A stretch of DNA of 62,812 nt from Spirulinaceae cyanobacterium SM2_1_0 (GCA_012031265.1 JAAUTY010000022.1:1-62812); one strand, 5' to 3'; positions 29,629 through 38,765 are shown, counted from the stretch's first letter. Program-made: numbers and translations. Notes: generated from the sequence alone by a model not told the origin.

Positions 29629-29794
29629 CCTAGTACAGGACGGCGGAAATAAGATGCCCATTCAAAATCCCCAGGATTCCCGGATTGCAGGCACTCAGAA
29701 CTCAAAATTTAGAACTCAAAACTCCGCAACGCGGTTATTGCAGGCACTCAGAACTCAAAATTTAGAACTCAAAACTCCGCAACGCGGTACTAGG
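29629..29794 (+). repeat. CTAG-ended palindromic repeat, copy B with internal duplication
   Basis: This copy runs from CCTAGTAC to GTACTAGG and is 166 bp long, because 53 bp are tandemly duplicated inside it (29684-29736 and 29737-29789, one difference). Otherwise it matches copies A, C and D. It sits between convergent genes; its right part encodes the last residues and the stop codon of the metallo-beta-lactamase-fold gene. Confidence 0.87.
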
Positions 29795-30661
29795 CAAGCT
29801 CTCGCTTGAATCGTTGCTACGCCGTGGCAATTGGCTCGTTGCTTTAGCAGGGCGATCGCCCCGCGGATGCGTCATGGTCGCGGTAACCTGACCGTCAGCA
29901 AACTCAAAGCAGTGACCGCGCTTGACGAAGCCACAGAAGCCGTGGGCACAAGCATCGGGCAGGACGCCGGGTTGATAGCCATAGAGCCACATCTTGCGGC
30001 GGATTGCAGCCGGGAGCGCGCGCAATTCCTCGTAGGTGACGTGAACTGTAGACGGGGCAGCGGCAGTCTCGCAGTCGTGAAAAATAAGGTCGGCTTCGTC
30101 GTAGTAGCGCTGGTTTTCCTCGAGGCGCAGTTGGGTATCGGTGGTGATAAAGACGTTGAGGTCAGCGACCCGAAAGAAGATGCCGTAACTCGGCATCAGA
30201 TGGTAGTCGTTGTGGATGTGGATGACGCGCACGAGCTGAAAGTCAAGACCGTGCCAGCTAAAGTGATGGTGGCGATCGACTTTGCGAACGGTGAAGAAGG
30301 TGTGTAAATCGGCAATGTCATTGCCGAGCGATCGCATTCCTCCTGATAAACTCCGCTCCCAAATCTCGCTGAGGACATCTTTGCTGCCGTAGAGATTGGG
30401 TTTGGGGCAGTTGGGATCGAATCGGGTCGTGAGACCGATGTATTCCATGCCGCCGACATGGTCCGCGTGGAGATGGCTGATGTAGATGTCAGTAATGTCG
30501 CGATAGGAAAAGCCCGCCTCATGTAGAGAAAAGCGGATATCGGAGCCGCAATCAATCAGCAACTTGTGCTGTGCGGGATCGATCAGCAGCATATTCGACT
30601 GATAGTTATCGGCACCGACCGTGAAGGCCGAGCCTGAACCCAAAAATAACAGTTTGGTCAT
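29762..30661 (-). CDS. Metallo-beta-lactamase-fold hydrolase, possible cyclic-nucleotide phosphodiesterase
   Basis: This 299-residue MBL-fold protein has the metal motif HLHADH (63-68) plus likely ligands near H148/H150, D175 (TTDTQ) and H195 (FHDCET). That set suits a di-zinc phosphodiesterase of the tRNase Z or cyclic-nucleotide type. The N-terminus (LGSGSAFTVGADNYQSNML) resembles, from memory, the anti-Pycsar Apyc1 group of MBL phosphodiesterases; I cannot verify this. It lies 55 bases downstream of a nucleotidyl cyclase on the same strand, which fits cyclic-nucleotide turnover. The C-terminal ten or so residues (from PSTALRSF) are encoded by repeat copy B and are probably not ancestral. 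Confidence 0.8.
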   Translation of the reverse strand: MTKLLFLGSGSAFTVGADNYQSNMLLIDPAQHKLLIDCGSDIRFSLHEAGFSYRDITDIYISHLHADHVGGMEYIGLTTRFDPNCPKPNLYGSKDVLSEIWERSLSGGMRSLGNDIADLHTFFTVRKVDRHHHFSWHGLDFQLVRVIHIHNDYHLMPSYGIFFRVADLNVFITTDTQLRLEENQRYYDEADLIFHDCETAAAPSTVHVTYEELRALPAAIRRKMWLYGYQPGVLPDACAHGFCGFVKRGHCFEFADGQVTATMTHPRGDRPAKATSQLPRRSNDSSESLPSTALRSFEF

Positions 30662-30716
30662 AGTCTTACGTCCGGCTGCTCGTGAGTAACCGTGTTCTCA
30701 GCATTGGCTTGCCGCA

Positions 30717-32993
30717 CTAGGGGGCAATGGGAGTAGCAGCATTCTGCGGTGGCAAGGCGTGATAGATCTCATTCAGCTTGCGGGCGATCGCTGGGGGCTT
30801 GGCGGTGAACTGAATATAGAAATGCTGGGCTGCGGCTGGGTACCCGGTCACTTTGGCGTAGACATCTTCAGCAAAATCATCGACATCTGCCAGTGCCAAG
30901 AAGTTCAGCTTGATATTCGTCAAGGGTTTTGGTTGTTGGAAGTCGGCGTAACCGCTCACGTCAATCTCGCCACCATGTTCAGAGAGCTGGACGATTTGCG
31001 CTTGATAGGCGGTAGCACTAATGTCCTTGCCATCCAGTACCGCATAGGTGATCTTCAGTGGTATGGTCAATGGCTGGAAAATCTCAGCCGCGCGCTCGAG
31101 AAAGAGATTATATTCGTTGCCAATGCCACTGACTTCGTAGATTGTAATCGGTCGCTTGACCCCTTTTGGTGACACTTCCTTCTGGTTGTCGATACGAACC
31201 TCAGCATCGGCTTCTCGGAGCGTCATTTCCGAGACGAGAATTTGACCGCCTGTCGTGTAGGACTCGATGCGATAGGTGAGATTCACCTGCGAACCGACAA
31301 CGCCGTACTTCGTCCGTTTCTCTGAGCCAATGTTGCCGACGACGACCTCACCGGTGTTGATGCCGATTCCCATTTCCAGTTCCGGTAAACCCCAGGCGAC
31401 AATCGTTGTATTGACCGCCGTCATTGCCTGCTGCATGGCGATCGCACAGGCGATCGCCCGGCGCGCGTCATCCGGGCGAGCGGTTGGCGCACCGAATAGC
31501 ACCAAGATGCCATCGCCCATGAACTCGTCGATGGTGCCCTGGTAATGGGTAATCGTATCAGCCATATGGCCGAGGTAGAAATTGAGAATTTTTACCACCT
31601 CTTCCGGGGACAACCGCTCGGACAAGGCGGTGAAGCCGCGCAGATCGGAGGTGAGGATAGTGATCTGACGCCGCTCACCGCCCATCTTCATGCCTTCGGG
31701 ATTTTCCAGCAGGGTGGCGACGACTGCATCAGTCAAGTAGCGACCGAAGGTTTTGCGGATATCGCCTGCTGTGCGCGCGATCTGCGCCGTGATCGCGACT
31801 GTCGAACCCATCAACGCCAGCAGAGGCGGCACCACTGGAATCCACCAGCCGAGCAACAAGGCACCATAGCTACCACCCAGCAGGAGCCCGGCGGCGATCA
31901 GGAGGAAGCTGAAGCGACGCAGCGAGAAGGTGCGCGCGCCATTGGCGTAGCGCATCGTCCAGCTCAATATTGCGCCAGTTCCCGACCAGAACAGAATCCA
32001 CAGCCATTCCCAGGGTTCGGCCCAGCTCTGAATCAGCGGGCGGTCATCGAGAACCGTGCTGATAATTTGGCTGGCAATGTTGGCATGAATCTCAACACCC
32101 GCCATGCCTTCGGGCAGCGAGAGCAGGGTGCTGCTGTAGGGTGTGAAGAAGAAGTCGTTGGAGCCTTCGCCGACATCACCGATGAGTACGAGGCGATCGC
32201 GTGCCCAGTCGTCCGGAATTTTGCCATCGAGCACATCCCGCACAGGCACCACGTCGAAGTGCCAGCTTAACCCGCGATAGTTGAGCAGGATTTGGTTGCC
32301 GCCAGTTTCCGCGCGCACGTAGCCACCGTCATTGGCGTCGAAGCGCGGAAAGACCGTCTCGCCGAATTTCCAGTCCCCGGTCTCGGTTTGCTCCGGCGGC
32401 AGACCCTCCTGGTCAAGGTAAAAGCCGGCCAAGTACATCCCGAAGCTAATCGCCGGCCCTAAAGCTTCGCCCTGTGCCGAGAGCAGAGCACGGCGTACAG
32501 TATTGTCGGCGTCGATGAGCAGATCGTTGGCTCCGAAGCGACCTTCATCGGCGAGTAAAGGTGGGGGGGGGATGGTTTCGCGCTCGCGATCGCCGATCAC
32601 CTTAGCAATGCCAATTAGATTGGGCGTCGTCCGGTACACCTCCAGCAACTCGGCATGACCTGGCTCGACGGGGCGATTGCGGTAGACATCCAGACCGATC
32701 GCCACCGGCTCCTGCTCACGCAGACGGGTGATCAGTTCGGCGTAGATGCGATCTGGGAGCACGGTCTGCCCAATGCGATCCAGATCCGCTTCGTCAATGC
32801 CGACGATGACGATGCGATCATCCGGCGGCTGCGACGGCCGCAAGCGCAGGTACTGGTCATAAACTGCCCATTCCCAGGGCTGGAGTAAACCGGCAAAGCG
32901 CAACAAGATCACCACCAGGGCTGCGCTTGGCGTCACCAACCAAACGCTGCGCCACTGCCAAGCCCACTTGCGCGCTTTGTTCCAGTCCACCAT
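30717..32993 (-). CDS. CHASE2-domain class III nucleotidyl cyclase (Cya2-like)
   Basis: This 758-residue membrane cyclase has an N-terminal membrane segment (about 15-37), an extracytoplasmic CHASE2 sensor domain (about 38-310), three membrane segments (about 325-405) and a class III catalytic domain (about 435-600). The metal aspartates are present (LTSDLRGF and GDG at 493-495), as are the transition-state Asn and Arg in VNLTYR. The base-selecting positions read E490 and G564 rather than Lys and Asp/Thr, which points to GTP over ATP; from memory Synechocystis Cya2 has this pair. A C-terminal beta-rich region (about 640-745) could be a PilZ-like domain. A DUF928 gene lies upstream and an MBL-fold gene downstream. 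Confidence 0.88.
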   Translation of the reverse strand: MVDWNKARKWAWQWRSVWLVTPSAALVVILLRFAGLLQPWEWAVYDQYLRLRPSQPPDDRIVIVGIDEADLDRIGQTVLPDRIYAELITRLREQEPVAIGLDVYRNRPVEPGHAELLEVYRTTPNLIGIAKVIGDRERETIPPPPLLADEGRFGANDLLIDADNTVRRALLSAQGEALGPAISFGMYLAGFYLDQEGLPPEQTETGDWKFGETVFPRFDANDGGYVRAETGGNQILLNYRGLSWHFDVVPVRDVLDGKIPDDWARDRLVLIGDVGEGSNDFFFTPYSSTLLSLPEGMAGVEIHANIASQIISTVLDDRPLIQSWAEPWEWLWILFWSGTGAILSWTMRYANGARTFSLRRFSFLLIAAGLLLGGSYGALLLGWWIPVVPPLLALMGSTVAITAQIARTAGDIRKTFGRYLTDAVVATLLENPEGMKMGGERRQITILTSDLRGFTALSERLSPEEVVKILNFYLGHMADTITHYQGTIDEFMGDGILVLFGAPTARPDDARRAIACAIAMQQAMTAVNTTIVAWGLPELEMGIGINTGEVVVGNIGSEKRTKYGVVGSQVNLTYRIESYTTGGQILVSEMTLREADAEVRIDNQKEVSPKGVKRPITIYEVSGIGNEYNLFLERAAEIFQPLTIPLKITYAVLDGKDISATAYQAQIVQLSEHGGEIDVSGYADFQQPKPLTNIKLNFLALADVDDFAEDVYAKVTGYPAAAQHFYIQFTAKPPAIARKLNEIYHALPPQNAATPIAP

Positions 32994-33049
32994 GAATTGC
33001 CCAATGATTCCGAATCGCTACCTGTCTACTGCCAACTGGTTCGCAACGC

Positions 33050-33844
33050 TTATTCTTGCAACTCCAACTCGAGGGTCAACACCTGCAAGGGGGCATTGAA
33101 CAAGTCTTCAAGGTTGACGATCTCCAGACGCTTATCTTCTGACGGATCGAAGCTAGAGCGAATCAACTGCTCCCACTCTTCAGGGCGATCGCCGCGCATC
33201 GACAGGACAGCCGCGACGGTTTCATTCCAGATCCGGGCGTCAGCGTAGGCATTGGCCTCCGTCAACGGTGAATCGGCGGCTGTGATGGCTACTTCTAGCG
33301 CCTCGGATGACTCCAGGCGTTGAATTGTACCACCCAATTGTTGGACATAGCTGGTTGGATCGTCCAAGTCGCAACGCAGGGCAAGATACCATTCATAAAC
33401 TTCATCGGCGGCGAGGGTGAAGTCATCGACAACCACCTCGAGCAACATTGGCCCAGCCGCCATCGCCGTCCTTAGCTCAGCCGGGAGCGGAATCTGTTTG
33501 TAATACTCATTGAAATCCGCATCAAAAATCGCCAGCTCGATGACCGGTGCATTGTTCTTGGGGAGGTAAACGTAGAAGATCGGCGTCTCGTCTACCGTCG
33601 TCAACTGGTTATCAGCCGGGGCAATCACGACACTCGGCGTCACACCCTCGGCTGGCACGAAGCAGAGATCGCCACGAACGCCTCCCCCTGCTGTGCGGCT
33701 CGGTCCGCCCTGACCAGAAGGGGGTGGGGGAAAGTTGACGCTGACCTGGAAACTTGACTCAGCTAGTGCAGCGCCGACCGGTGCGAGGATACTCAAACCA
33801 GCGGCAGCAGACAATAACCAACGAAGCGGTGTGTGGAATCCCAT
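33050..33844 (-). CDS. DUF928 family exported protein
   Basis: This 264-residue protein has a signal peptide (hydrophobic to about residue 28, AALAES). The mature part begins with a Pro/Gly-rich strand and has the DUF928 hallmark GGGVRGDLC, followed by beta-rich YVYLPK and YEWYLALRC segments. Its function is unknown; in cyanobacteria DUF928 genes are often next to CHASE2 or CHAT-domain genes. The CHASE2 cyclase gene starts 56 bases downstream, suggesting a shared transcript and perhaps a role as a periplasmic partner of the CHASE2 sensor. Confidence 0.85.
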   Translation of the reverse strand: MGFHTPLRWLLSAAAGLSILAPVGAALAESSFQVSVNFPPPPSGQGGPSRTAGGGVRGDLCFVPAEGVTPSVVIAPADNQLTTVDETPIFYVYLPKNNAPVIELAIFDADFNEYYKQIPLPAELRTAMAAGPMLLEVVVDDFTLAADEVYEWYLALRCDLDDPTSYVQQLGGTIQRLESSEALEVAITAADSPLTEANAYADARIWNETVAAVLSMRGDRPEEWEQLIRSSFDPSEDKRLEIVNLEDLFNAPLQVLTLELELQE

Positions 33845-34222
33845 GAATCAAACCTCTAAATCAATCTTCCGATGCAACAGTGCTGAGTAATTGCGATTCT
33901 GGCTCCCTTGACGCCCCTGAATGTTGGAAGTTTCGTTAGCGTCTGAGCATTTCCAGGTTAACTCAAGTCACAACGTTTACTCGTCATGGCATCAGTTCGA
34001 CCCTGGTGGAATGCAGTCTCAATGAGATAACTACCGCAGTGAGCAACCTATGTGAGGGCGATCGCCCGGTCAGCCCGAAGTGGCCGCTGCCTGCAAACCA
34101 ACCAGAGTCAGCATTTAGGGCTGAACAACGCTGTAAGCGCACCACCGCCAGTTTCGGACAATCCTCACACTCAATCGGCGATCATCTCAATCTTGCCGAC
34201 CGGTCACGGTAATGCGATCGAG
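33845..34222. other. Intergenic region without a recognised gene
   Basis: In these 378 bp, between the start of the DUF928 gene and the end of the kinase gene (both minus strand), I see no conserved frame, RNA gene or repeat. It presumably contains the promoter of the DUF928-cyclase-hydrolase group. Confidence 0.5.
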
Positions 34223-36357
34223 CTAGCCAAGCGGTATTGCTGCCTCGCGCAACTGTTGACCAGGATTGAGCGAGGACGTATCCCCTGGCATTTCGATGAA
34301 CGGCTCCGCTGAATTTCCCGGTTCAGGCATCGGCTCGGGTACAGCTTCAGCGGGTGCATCGGGAGTCGCATCCTCAGCGCTTGTGGTCGCCGCCGAGTCT
34401 GACCAATTCACAGTGCCTGCGAGCTGCTCGCGGATACTCTGCTTCTCGGTGTATTCGATCAGCTTCTCACTCGCCACTTGGCCGGCTGGGGTGTGGCGGG
34501 GCACATTTTGTAGTTCCTCAATCGCCGCCTTGAAGTTGCCACGCTCAGCGTGATCATAGGCCCGTTGGAGAAAATACATTGCGCGGATGCGTTCCTTGCG
34601 GCTGTACTCCTCAATTTTGGGCTGAATTTTGGCACCAATTTCACTGCTGGGGGCAATGCGGCGCAGATACTCCAGCGCTTCAGTGAAGTTGCGATTGTAA
34701 GCCTCGCTGCTGGCAAGTGCCAGCAGCGACGCCGACTCGGCTTCCGCTGCTTCGCGGGCTGTGGTCACTAGCGGGGCGACCTTTGCTTGCCAGTAGTCAA
34801 TGGCCGGGACTTCATCCACTGCTGCCAAGACTGCTGCCCACTCTTGCTGGGCAAAGGCCTGTTCGGCCGCGCTGACCTGCCGGGCGGCACGCTGCCAGTC
34901 GGCTTGCCACTGCTCGACTGCTTGCTGCGAGGCGGCATGGGCCGGGCTGTCTTCAGGGATCGAGCCAGCGAGGGCGATCGCCCCATCCAGGTCACCCTGT
35001 TGGAAGGCACGGTTGGCTTTTGCCAGTCGGCGCGCGCGGGATCAGTGCCGCGACCATCGGCGAGGGTGTAGACACCGAAGGCGATCGCCAACACATTCAA
35101 AATCGCCACGAAAATCCCCGCCCGTGTCAAGGCCGACATCAGCGCCGGACTGGCTTTCCAAGGCCCCAACTGGCGAGGTGTTTTCGGCGTCGCGGCGGCG
35201 GCGGCTTTGCCGTTAGCGGTCTGAGGGTTGGCTTCGGCTTCCTGCCAGTCTTGCCAATCCTGAAAGCCAGCGGCTGACGTTGGCGGCTGGGTGGTTTTGA
35301 TCGCTGCGGGAGCAGGCGATCGCAGGGCTGGGGTCTTTGTCGGTACGGGCGTCGGCGTCGGCGTCGGCTCCGCCACTTTCGCGGCGGGAACCTCGGCGGG
35401 GGTGGGCGTCGGCGTCACAACCTGGGCTGGCTCGCTGGCCCGCAGCAGCGATCGCCGCGCCGGTTCTAGCAATGGCTCCAACGCCCGCAACACTTCCCGC
35501 GCCGACTGGTAGCGTTGCTGGTGGTTGTAGCGCACCATCTGCCGCAGGATCGCTGTGAGCGCGCGGTTGAGTGCCGAGCTGCTCTTGTGGCGGGTGCGGA
35601 TGTGCTGCCAGTTGATCTCGTTGGTTTCCAGATTCAGTTGCAGCTTTGCCGGATCGATGCCGGTCAGGATCTGGATCGCGACGATGCCGGTGGCGTAGAT
35701 GTCGCTATTGGCATAGGGTTTGCCAACTAATTGCTCGGCGGCGAGATAGCCCGACGGACTGACGGCGACTGCTGATTTGAGAGGCAGAGTGCCGATCAGA
35801 TCGCGATCGCGCTCCGGCGAGCGAATCGGCTGAGCCGCACCAAAATCGACTAACACCAAGCGACCATCCTTGGCGCGGCGCATGATGTTGTTGGGCTTGA
35901 CATCGCAGTGGATGATGCCCTGACTGTGCACAAAATCGAGAACATGCAGCAGATCGCGCAGGAAGTAAATGACCTCGGCCTCGCGATCGCGCAGATTAGC
36001 GTGTTTCAGCAGCGACAACTCTTCACTGAGTGGTTGCCCGACGATCAGTTCCTGCGCTAGATAAAACTGCTCGTCGGCTTCAAAACAATCGATAAAGCGA
36101 GGAATTTGGTCGTGAATGCCGAGTTTCTTCAGCATCTCGGCTTCCGTGACAAAAATCCGCCGACTCGTCTTCAGTAAGTGCGGGTAGCCCCGGTGCGACT
36201 GAAAATGTTTGATCAAACAGGACGCGCCCTTGCCCTGTTGCAGATCGCGAGCAACATAAGTATGCCCAAACGCCCCCGAGCCGAGGAGACGGATGATTTC
36301 GTAGCGCTGCTGTAGCACTTGCCCAATCGGCGGGCAGTGGATTTTTGCGTTAACCAA
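34223..36357 (-). CDS. Hanks-type Ser/Thr protein kinase with membrane anchor (interrupted by a one-base frameshift)
   Basis: The N-terminal kinase domain (about 10-290) has the glycine loop LLGSGAFGHTY, an ATP-binding Lys in CLIKHF, the catalytic loop HCDVKPNN and the DFG motif in VDFGAA. A Pro/Thr-rich linker with TPTPTP repeats follows, then one membrane segment and a helical, TPR-like C-terminal domain. The frame shifts at a TTTT run (plus strand 35018-35021); one extra T there restores W-Q-K-A-N-R-A and joins both parts into 711 residues. I chose TTG 36357, with GGGAGG upstream, since the longer frame runs through a repeat element. It probably phosphorylates proteins at the membrane. The break may be a sequencing error. 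Confidence 0.85.
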
Positions 36358-36484
36358 GATGATTCCAGCCTCCCAAGACTCCAAGCGTCTGCTTAAGCTT
36401 TTCCCAGGCGCAGGTATTATTCCGGATGAACTGAGCAAGATTTCGCGGTCGATGTGGGGAAATTTGGCACAATATGAGGCTAAG

Positions 36485-36586
36485 ACCCAGTCCGAATTTT
36501 TTGCCCCAAAAATGAAACACCCGGTGGGGAAGGGCTTCAAACCCTCCCGATGTTGCGGTTTTTGGGGTTCACGATCCGGATTGGGT
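36485..36586 (+). repeat. ACCCAG-ended palindromic repeat, copy 2
   Basis: This copy has terminal inverted repeats ACCCAGTCCGAAT (36485-36497) and ATCCGGATTGGGT (36574-36586), which match at 11 of 13 positions. The interior matches copy 1 at 26761-26863. It lies between the divergent kinase and TPR genes, so it may carry or separate their promoters. Confidence 0.78.
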
Positions 36587-36615
36587 ATGATGTCAAATCG
36601 TTGCAAACTCAAGCT

Positions 36616-37140
36616 GTGAATTCCGAGCAACGCACTGCCTTTCAAGCCCGCTACCAAGCCGGTTTGGCTGCCTTTGAGGGGGGTCAGTACCGCCAGAGCA
36701 TCATCGAACTCGAACAAGCCTGCCAACTCAGCAATCGCGCCTCGCGGGTAGGCGGCGAAGCCCAGCTTTGGTTGGTCTCCGCCTATCAAGCCGCCGACCG
36801 TCTGGAGGCGGCGATCGCCCTCTGCCAAACACTACAACACCACCCGCAGCCGAGCATCAGCCGCAAGGCCAAGGACTTGCTCTACATCCTCAGAGCACCA
36901 CGCCTCCAGCGGCCGCCGGAGTGGCTCAGCAAAATTCCCGATCTGGCCAACTTAGACGACAGCGCCGAGCAGCAGCGCTATGTCAGCGCCGCCGCCCCGA
37001 CCGCGCCCGCTGAGCCAGAGTTGAGTCTGGCGCAGTTCGCTACGACCACTGGCGACGGCAGCAGCGACAACCAAGCGTTTGTCGGACTGGCGATCGCTGT
37101 CGCGGTTCTGGTCCTGGGTGGGCTATGGTGGCTGGCTTAG
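36616..37140 (+). CDS. TPR-like tail-anchored membrane protein
   Basis: This 174-residue protein has TPR-like helical hairpins (FQARYQAGLAAFEGGQY and later repeats to about residue 90), a linker, and a C-terminal membrane helix (from FVGLAIAVAVLVLGG), which suggests a tail-anchored scaffold. I chose GTG 36616 because the open frame upstream lies in the repeat element. It is divergent from the kinase gene, and its last 16 bases overlap the start of the RibD-like gene. Confidence 0.72.
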   Translation: MNSEQRTAFQARYQAGLAAFEGGQYRQSIIELEQACQLSNRASRVGGEAQLWLVSAYQAADRLEAAIALCQTLQHHPQPSISRKAKDLLYILRAPRLQRPPEWLSKIPDLANLDDSAEQQRYVSAAAPTAPAEPELSLAQFATTTGDGSSDNQAFVGLAIAVAVLVLGGLWWLA

Positions 37141-37868
37141 AGCCGCTTCCGGGTGAAACTCCGGCTCCCAACCCTGGGTCTCGCCCCCACATCCGCCTCG
37201 TGCTCGCCACCAGTCTCGATGGCAAGCTGACGGATGCAGCGCGATCGCCCGCTCACTTCGGCTCCGCTGCCGATCGCGCGCATCTCGAACAGCAGATCGC
37301 GGCCGTCGATGCTGTCCTCTTTGGCGCTGGGACGCTACGAGCTTACGAAACTACACTCCCAGTCACTCATCCCGACCTTCTCGCTCAGCGCCAGCAAGCC
37401 GGTCTGCCGCCGCAGCCAGTACAGATTGTCTGTTCGCGCACCGCCATCTTCGATCCGCGCTGGCGCTTCTTTCGGCAGCCCCTGCCCCGCTGGTTGCTGA
37501 CCACAGCAGCAGCAGCAGCACACTGGCAGGGGCGGGCGGAGTTTGCCCGCGTGCTCGCCGTTCCTACCACTTATGATGCCAATTCGCTTGTCTGGCCACT
37601 CGCCTTGCAGCACCTCGTTGACCTCGGCATCGAGCGGCTGGCGCTGCTCGGCGGCGGCGAGCTAGTCGCCGCCCTGCTTGCCGTGGATGCGATTGATGAG
37701 CTGCACCTCACCCTCTGTCCGCTGATGTTCGGCGGCCGCACGGCCCCGACGCCCTGCGATGGTCAGGGACTGGCGATGGTAGCCGCACCGCGCTGGCGGT
37801 TGCTCCAGGCAACGCCAGTGGGGGATGAGGTGTTTTTGCACTATGTCCGGGCGGGCGATCGCCGCTGA
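37125..37868 (+). CDS. RibD C-terminal domain-like reductase
   Basis: This 247-residue protein matches the RibD C-terminal, dihydrofolate-reductase-like fold. Visible elements are LVLATSLDGKLTD at the N-terminal strand, GAGTLRAY, and LLGGGELVAALL in the NADPH-binding region. It could be the pyrimidine reductase step of riboflavin synthesis, which in many cyanobacteria is a separate gene from the deaminase. It overlaps the TPR gene by 16 bases. The neighbouring kinase and TPR genes do not support a riboflavin operon, and ribBA lies far away. Confidence 0.82.
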   Translation: MVAGLEPLPGETPAPNPGSRPHIRLVLATSLDGKLTDAARSPAHFGSAADRAHLEQQIAAVDAVLFGAGTLRAYETTLPVTHPDLLAQRQQAGLPPQPVQIVCSRTAIFDPRWRFFRQPLPRWLLTTAAAAAHWQGRAEFARVLAVPTTYDANSLVWPLALQHLVDLGIERLALLGGGELVAALLAVDAIDELHLTLCPLMFGGRTAPTPCDGQGLAMVAAPRWRLLQATPVGDEVFLHYVRAGDRR

Positions 37869-37931
37869 TGCGCGAATAGACACTGAGGAGATCGGGTTGA
37901 TGGGGAGTGCGTCCAGTTGGGGTTCTGGCGT

Positions 37932-38765
37932 TTAAGGATTGCTTGGGCGATCGCAAATCTCCTCAACCACCGCCACTGGCAGCGCTAGAGCAGCCGCAAT
38001 ATCTGTGATGCTCAAGCCGAGGGCAAGTAGATTGGTGACAGCATCGAGGCGCGCTTGGCGCTCGCTGTCGCGTGCGGCTTCAGCAGCCTGACGAGCAGTT
38101 TCAGCGGTCTGACGTGCGGCTTCAGCGGTCTGACGTGCGGCTTCAGCGGTCTGACGTGCGTCTTCGGATTCCTGATAGCTCAGTAGTCGTTCGCTGGTCT
38201 CTGGCTTGTAGAAGCGCAACTCCCCAGCCTCAGCGCGGAGATCCAAGTCCAATAAGTCGGAGTGCAAGGTTAGCTCGTGAGGCGATGGGCTGGCGTCAAT
38301 GGGCTGGTAGACACCGTCAATCAGGCGGAAGCCTTGCAGGGCGGGCCGGAGATAGTCACCGCTGGGGTCGAATTGGATGTATTCAGCGACGCCAAAGCGA
38401 GCGTAAAGGTTAGGTTTATCGGTGCTGTCGGCGTTGCGGGTGGACTGGGAGGTGATTTCGATGATGAAATCGGGAGTCAAGCCGTTCTCTTCCCAGACTT
38501 TATAGCTTTTGCGGGCGTGGTTCCCCGCCCCCATGACGACGAAGACATCGGGCGCAACGACGGCATCGCGGACACCTTGTTGGTAGTAGATGAACAGGTT
38601 ACCGGAAACGTAAACGTCGGGGCGGTTCCGGAAATGGCGTTTCAGGGCCTCGACAGCGTAGATCAGGTTATCGCGGGCGACGTCGCTCTCTGCCATCGGT
38701 TGACCGTCGCTGTCGGGGTAAAAGGGTTCGATGCTGGTGTCGGGGCGGATCGGGGTGAGAGTCAT
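37932..38765 (-). CDS. Uma2 family (DUF820) endonuclease-like protein with heptad-repeat tail
   Basis: This 277-residue protein has the Uma2 PD-(D/E)xK-type fold: APDVFVVMG, then PDFIIEITSQST with the catalytic Asp and Glu region, then YARFGVAEYIQFDP. A C-terminal helical tail has several repeats of ARQTAEA, encoded by a 21-bp tandem repeat. Uma2 proteins are numerous in cyanobacteria and their function is unclear. I chose ATG 38765 over the longer frame (38807), since homologues start with a short leader before the fold. Confidence 0.85.
   Translation of the reverse strand: MTLTPIRPDTSIEPFYPDSDGQPMAESDVARDNLIYAVEALKRHFRNRPDVYVSGNLFIYYQQGVRDAVVAPDVFVVMGAGNHARKSYKVWEENGLTPDFIIEITSQSTRNADSTDKPNLYARFGVAEYIQFDPSGDYLRPALQGFRLIDGVYQPIDASPSPHELTLHSDLLDLDLRAEAGELRFYKPETSERLLSYQESEDARQTAEAARQTAEAARQTAETARQAAEAARDSERQARLDAVTNLLALGLSITDIAAALALPVAVVEEICDRPSNP
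38060..38164 (+). repeat. 21-bp tandem repeat inside the Uma2 gene
   Basis: Five units of 21 bp, three nearly identical (CAGCGGTCTGACGTGCGGCTT, starting at 38102, 38123 and 38144) and two diverged (38060 and 38081), encode the helical ARQTAEA tail. Copy number could vary between strains because the unit preserves the reading frame. Confidence 0.85.

Noticed and set aside
36358-36828. N-terminal extension of the kinase frame
   Set aside because: It reads backwards through repeat copy 2 and the start of the TPR gene, and kinase homology begins just after TTG 36357.
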